Source: Pseudomonadota bacterium
GTDB lineage: Bacteria > Pseudomonadota > Gammaproteobacteria > Pseudomonadales > Halieaceae
NCBI GenBank assembly: GCA_030591305.1
Contig: JAUVBI010000138.1
Span: 1 to 8,262 of the forward strand
Reading direction: 5' to 3'
DNA length: 8,262 nucleotides
Shown: positions 6,711-8,262 of the stretch, one piece after another
How the letters are laid out: each line of letters starts with the position of its first letter
Position numbering within the stretch: the first letter of the stretch is position 1
The notes under the pieces: model-generated
What the model was told of the DNA's origin: nothing
Seen by the model: only the letters and a program-made list of their open reading frames with translations
Database searches by the model: none
Position numbers and translations under genes: made by a program

Positions 6711-6739
6711 ATATGGGGGGAGGGCACCTGAATTTCAAG
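6711..6739 (-). promoter_or_regulatory. Sigma-32 (RpoH) heat-shock promoter of hslVU
   Basis: On the minus strand the -35 element CTTGAAA (6733-6739) and the -10 element CCCCATAT (6711-6718) are separated by 14 nt. Both match the RpoH consensus (CTTGAAA, CCCCATNT) fully. It lies between the SPOR gene and hslV; the expected start near 6704 leaves a leader of about 20 nt carrying the hslV ribosome site. HslVU is a classic heat-shock operon in E. coli, which agrees with this site. Downstream DUF971, and perhaps ubiB, may also receive heat-induced transcription. Confidence 0.88.
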
Positions 6740-6760
6740 TACCGATGGCCCGGGCTCGGT

Positions 6761-7336
6761 TTAGGTGCTGCTCCGTTTTAGTAGCAAGGTATCGATATTC
6801 TGTGCCGCCGTCAGGCTGCGTGCCTTGTTGAGCTTGGAGCGGGACTGAAAGGGGCCCAGGTAGACTCTGTACCAGCGCCCGTTGTCGCCGTTAGTTTCTT
6901 CAATTTTTGGAGTCAGGTTGAGCAGTAGCAATTGAGCCCTGCGGCTCTCGGCGTCCTCCCGCTGTTTGAAGGCGCCAGCCTGCAGCAGAAAGAATTCGCT
7001 GGGCTTGCTGGCGTGGGCCACCGCAGCCTCGACTGGATTAATATTTACATCCATGGTCTGCTCCGGCAACAGTGTGTAGAAATCGAAGCGGGGCCTGGGT
7101 GGTTCTGCTGGGGTCGGTCCGGAGTCATCAAGGGTGGCCTGAGGTGTCGCTCCGGTGCCGGGGGGCAAGGTGCCCAGGTACAATAAAAAGCTTAAAAACA
7201 CGCCGGAAAAGAGTCCAGCGAAATACAGTTGCCAGCCGTGGACCGAGGTGCCGGTGTTTGTGGCGGCCTTGCGGGAATTGTTTTTTTTGGGCCGTCGCGT
7301 GCTGGGCTTGCGCGCTTTGGCATAGTCTCTGGGCAT
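6761..7336 (-). CDS. Membrane-anchored SPOR-domain (FtsN-like) protein
   Basis: This 191-residue bitopic inner-membrane protein has a basic cytoplasmic N-terminus (1-33, rich in Lys and Arg), one transmembrane segment (about 35-55), a Pro/Thr-rich periplasmic linker (57-82) and a C-terminal SPOR domain (about 113-188). SPOR features include FFLLQAGAFKQREDAE (115-130) and RWYRVYLGPFQSRSKLNKAR (154-173). SPOR domains bind glycan strands stripped of stem peptides at division septa. The linker element FDFYTLLPE (84-92) is typical of the short FtsN-like proteins encoded beside argS in Pseudomonas and relatives. It could be the FtsN counterpart or a paralogue; the sequence alone does not decide. 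It starts 3 nt after the argS stop and in the same frame, with a GGAG 12 nt upstream inside argS, so it is cotranscribed with argS. Confidence 0.92.
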   Translation of the reverse strand: MPRDYAKARKPSTRRPKKNNSRKAATNTGTSVHGWQLYFAGLFSGVFLSFLLYLGTLPPGTGATPQATLDDSGPTPAEPPRPRFDFYTLLPEQTMDVNINPVEAAVAHASKPSEFFLLQAGAFKQREDAESRRAQLLLLNLTPKIEETNGDNGRWYRVYLGPFQSRSKLNKARSLTAAQNIDTLLLKRSST

Positions 7337-7339
7337 GGC

Positions 7340-8262
7340 TTACATGGACTCCGGTGCCGATACACCCAGCAGGGCGAGGCCGTTGGCCACCACTTGGCGA
7401 ACTGCTTCGCTGAGGGCCACCCGGGCAGCGCGCATTGCCGGGTCCTCCACCAACATTTTGTGGGCGTTGTAGTAGCTGTGAAAATCACCAGCCAGTTCAC
7501 GCAGATAGCTGGCCACCGCGTGGGGCTCGGTACTCGCAGCGGCTTTGCCTACCATTTCTGGATAACGATCCAGGCGGCGCAATAGTGCTTTTTCGCCGTC
7601 CTGTGTCAGTTGATCCAGCTGTTGCAGAGCGAAGTTGGCATCCCACTGCCAGCCCTGCTCTGCCATTTTGCGCATGACACTGCAGGCCCTGGCGTGGGCG
7701 TACTGGATGTAATAGACCGGGTTGTCATTGGTTTTTGACAAGGCCAGGTCAATGTCAAAATTAAGCTGTGAATTAGCTGCCCTGGCTCCCAGAAAATAGC
7801 GTGTGGCATCGCGCCCCACCTCATCGATCAAGTCTCGCAGCGTGATGTAGCTGCCCGCCCGTTTGGAAAGCTTTACCTCCTCGCCATCGCGCATAACCGT
7901 GACCATCTGGTGTAGCACATATTCGGGCCAGCCCTCGGGAATACCCTCGTCGAGGGCCTGCAGGCCTGCACGTACACGGGTTACGGTGCTGTGATGGTCG
8001 GCACCCTGTTCATTGATGACGCGGACGAAGCCGCGCTGCCATTTATTGAGGTGGTAGGCCACATCCGGCAGAAAATAGGTGTAGCCACCATCGGTTTTAC
8101 GCATTACCCGGTCTTTGTCATCGCCAAAATCTGTGCTGCGTAACCACAGTGCGCCCTCGTGCTCGTAGGTGTGCCCGTTCTCAACTAAATGCGTCACCGT
8201 GGCCTCTACCTGACCGGACTCGTACAGCGACGACTCCAGGAAATAGACGTCAAAGTTGACCC
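7340..8262 (-). CDS. argS: Arginyl-tRNA synthetase ArgRS, C-terminal part (N-terminus beyond right edge)
   Basis: ArgRS charges tRNA-Arg with arginine in the cytoplasm. The window holds about 307 C-terminal residues. The frame is open to the right edge, and residues before the internal GTG at 8197 read [20 protein letters not shown], which belongs to the synthetase, so that GTG is not the start. Visible parts are the core region [17 protein letters not shown] and [17 protein letters not shown], the KMSKS-equivalent loop KLSKRAG (codons starting at 7873), then the helical anticodon-binding DALR domain with [13 protein letters not shown] and a C-terminus ending in Met. The catalytic HIGH motif lies outside the window. 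The [15 protein letters not shown] form resembles Pseudomonas-type ArgRS more than the E. coli enzyme. It is followed at 3 nt by the SPOR gene. Confidence 0.97.
   Translation of the reverse strand, partial: VNFDVYFLESSLYESGQVEATVTHLVENGHTYEHEGALWLRSTDFGDDKDRVMRKTDGGYTYFLPDVAYHLNKWQRGFVRVINEQGADHHSTVTRVRAGLQALDEGIPEGWPEYVLHQMVTVMRDGEEVKLSKRAGSYITLRDLIDEVGRDATRYFLGARAANSQLNFDIDLALSKTNDNPVYYIQYAHARACSVMRKMAEQGWQWDANFALQQLDQLTQDGEKALLRRLDRYPEMVGKAAASTEPHAVASYLRELAGDFHSYYNAHKMLVEDPAMRAARVALSEAVRQVVANGLALLGVSAPESM

Noticed and set aside
6741..6760. Inverted repeat ACCGA...TCGGT just after the SPOR stop as an intrinsic terminator
   Set aside because: The stem is only 5 bp with a GC-palindromic loop, and no T-run follows on the minus strand. 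It might pause polymerase but does not meet terminator criteria.
8195..8197. GTG at 8197 as the start of a short arginyl-tRNA synthetase-like gene
   Set aside because: The frame continues upstream to the edge with clear ArgRS sequence, so this is an internal valine codon.
1..8262. Mobile elements, CRISPR arrays, tRNA or rRNA genes, toxin-antitoxin or defence genes
   Set aside because: I looked for direct-repeat arrays, transposase motifs, cloverleaf-like sequence and unusual small gene pairs on both strands and saw none; the coding space is filled by housekeeping genes.

Overview
The window comes from a chromosomal housekeeping region of a gammaproteobacterium. The gene order argS - SPOR protein - hslV - hslU - DUF971 - ubiB - hisI - hisE - tatA - tatB - tatC closely follows the Pseudomonas arrangement. 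Protein details such as separate hisI and hisE, the KLSKRAG-type ArgRS and an HslV with a short propeptide suggest a Pseudomonas/Cellvibrio-like marine or soil lineage. The genus cannot be fixed from this sequence alone. Base composition looks even, with mid-range GC by eye, and there is no sign of mobile DNA.

All twelve genes lie on the minus strand, so transcription runs from high to low coordinates. The right edge (7340-8262) holds the C-terminal part of argS. After 3 nt comes a small membrane-anchored SPOR-domain protein (6761-7336). A 77-nt gap then carries a near-perfect sigma-32 heat-shock promoter, followed by the hslV-hslU protease operon (4813-6683) and a DUF971 protein (4414-4800). 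A 42-nt gap with a perfect inverted repeat and a possible sigma-70 promoter leads to ubiB (2722-4371). A 51-nt gap with a hairpin and an extended -10 element leads to hisI-hisE (1919-2670). Next come tatA-tatB-tatC (558-1893), which overlap or abut one another, and 31 nt later the N-terminal part of a secreted or membrane protein resembling the MscS family (1-526), which runs off the left edge.

Functionally the block mixes translation (ArgRS), cell-envelope/septum peptidoglycan binding (SPOR), ATP-dependent proteolysis (HslUV), ubiquinone biosynthesis (UbiB), histidine biosynthesis steps 2 and 3 (HisE, HisI), export of folded proteins (TatABC) and probably osmotic protection (MscS-like). Tight spacing with ATGA or 1-nt overlaps shows translational coupling inside hisIE and tatABC. 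The heat-shock promoter gives hslVU its own stress control.

I found no undescribed system. The points most worth a second look are the heat-shock promoter, the palindrome and hairpin in the two longer gaps around ubiB, the Gly-to-Ala change in the UbiB metal-binding motif, and the loss of ubiE/ubiJ from beside ubiB. No stretch over 300 bases lacks a gene.
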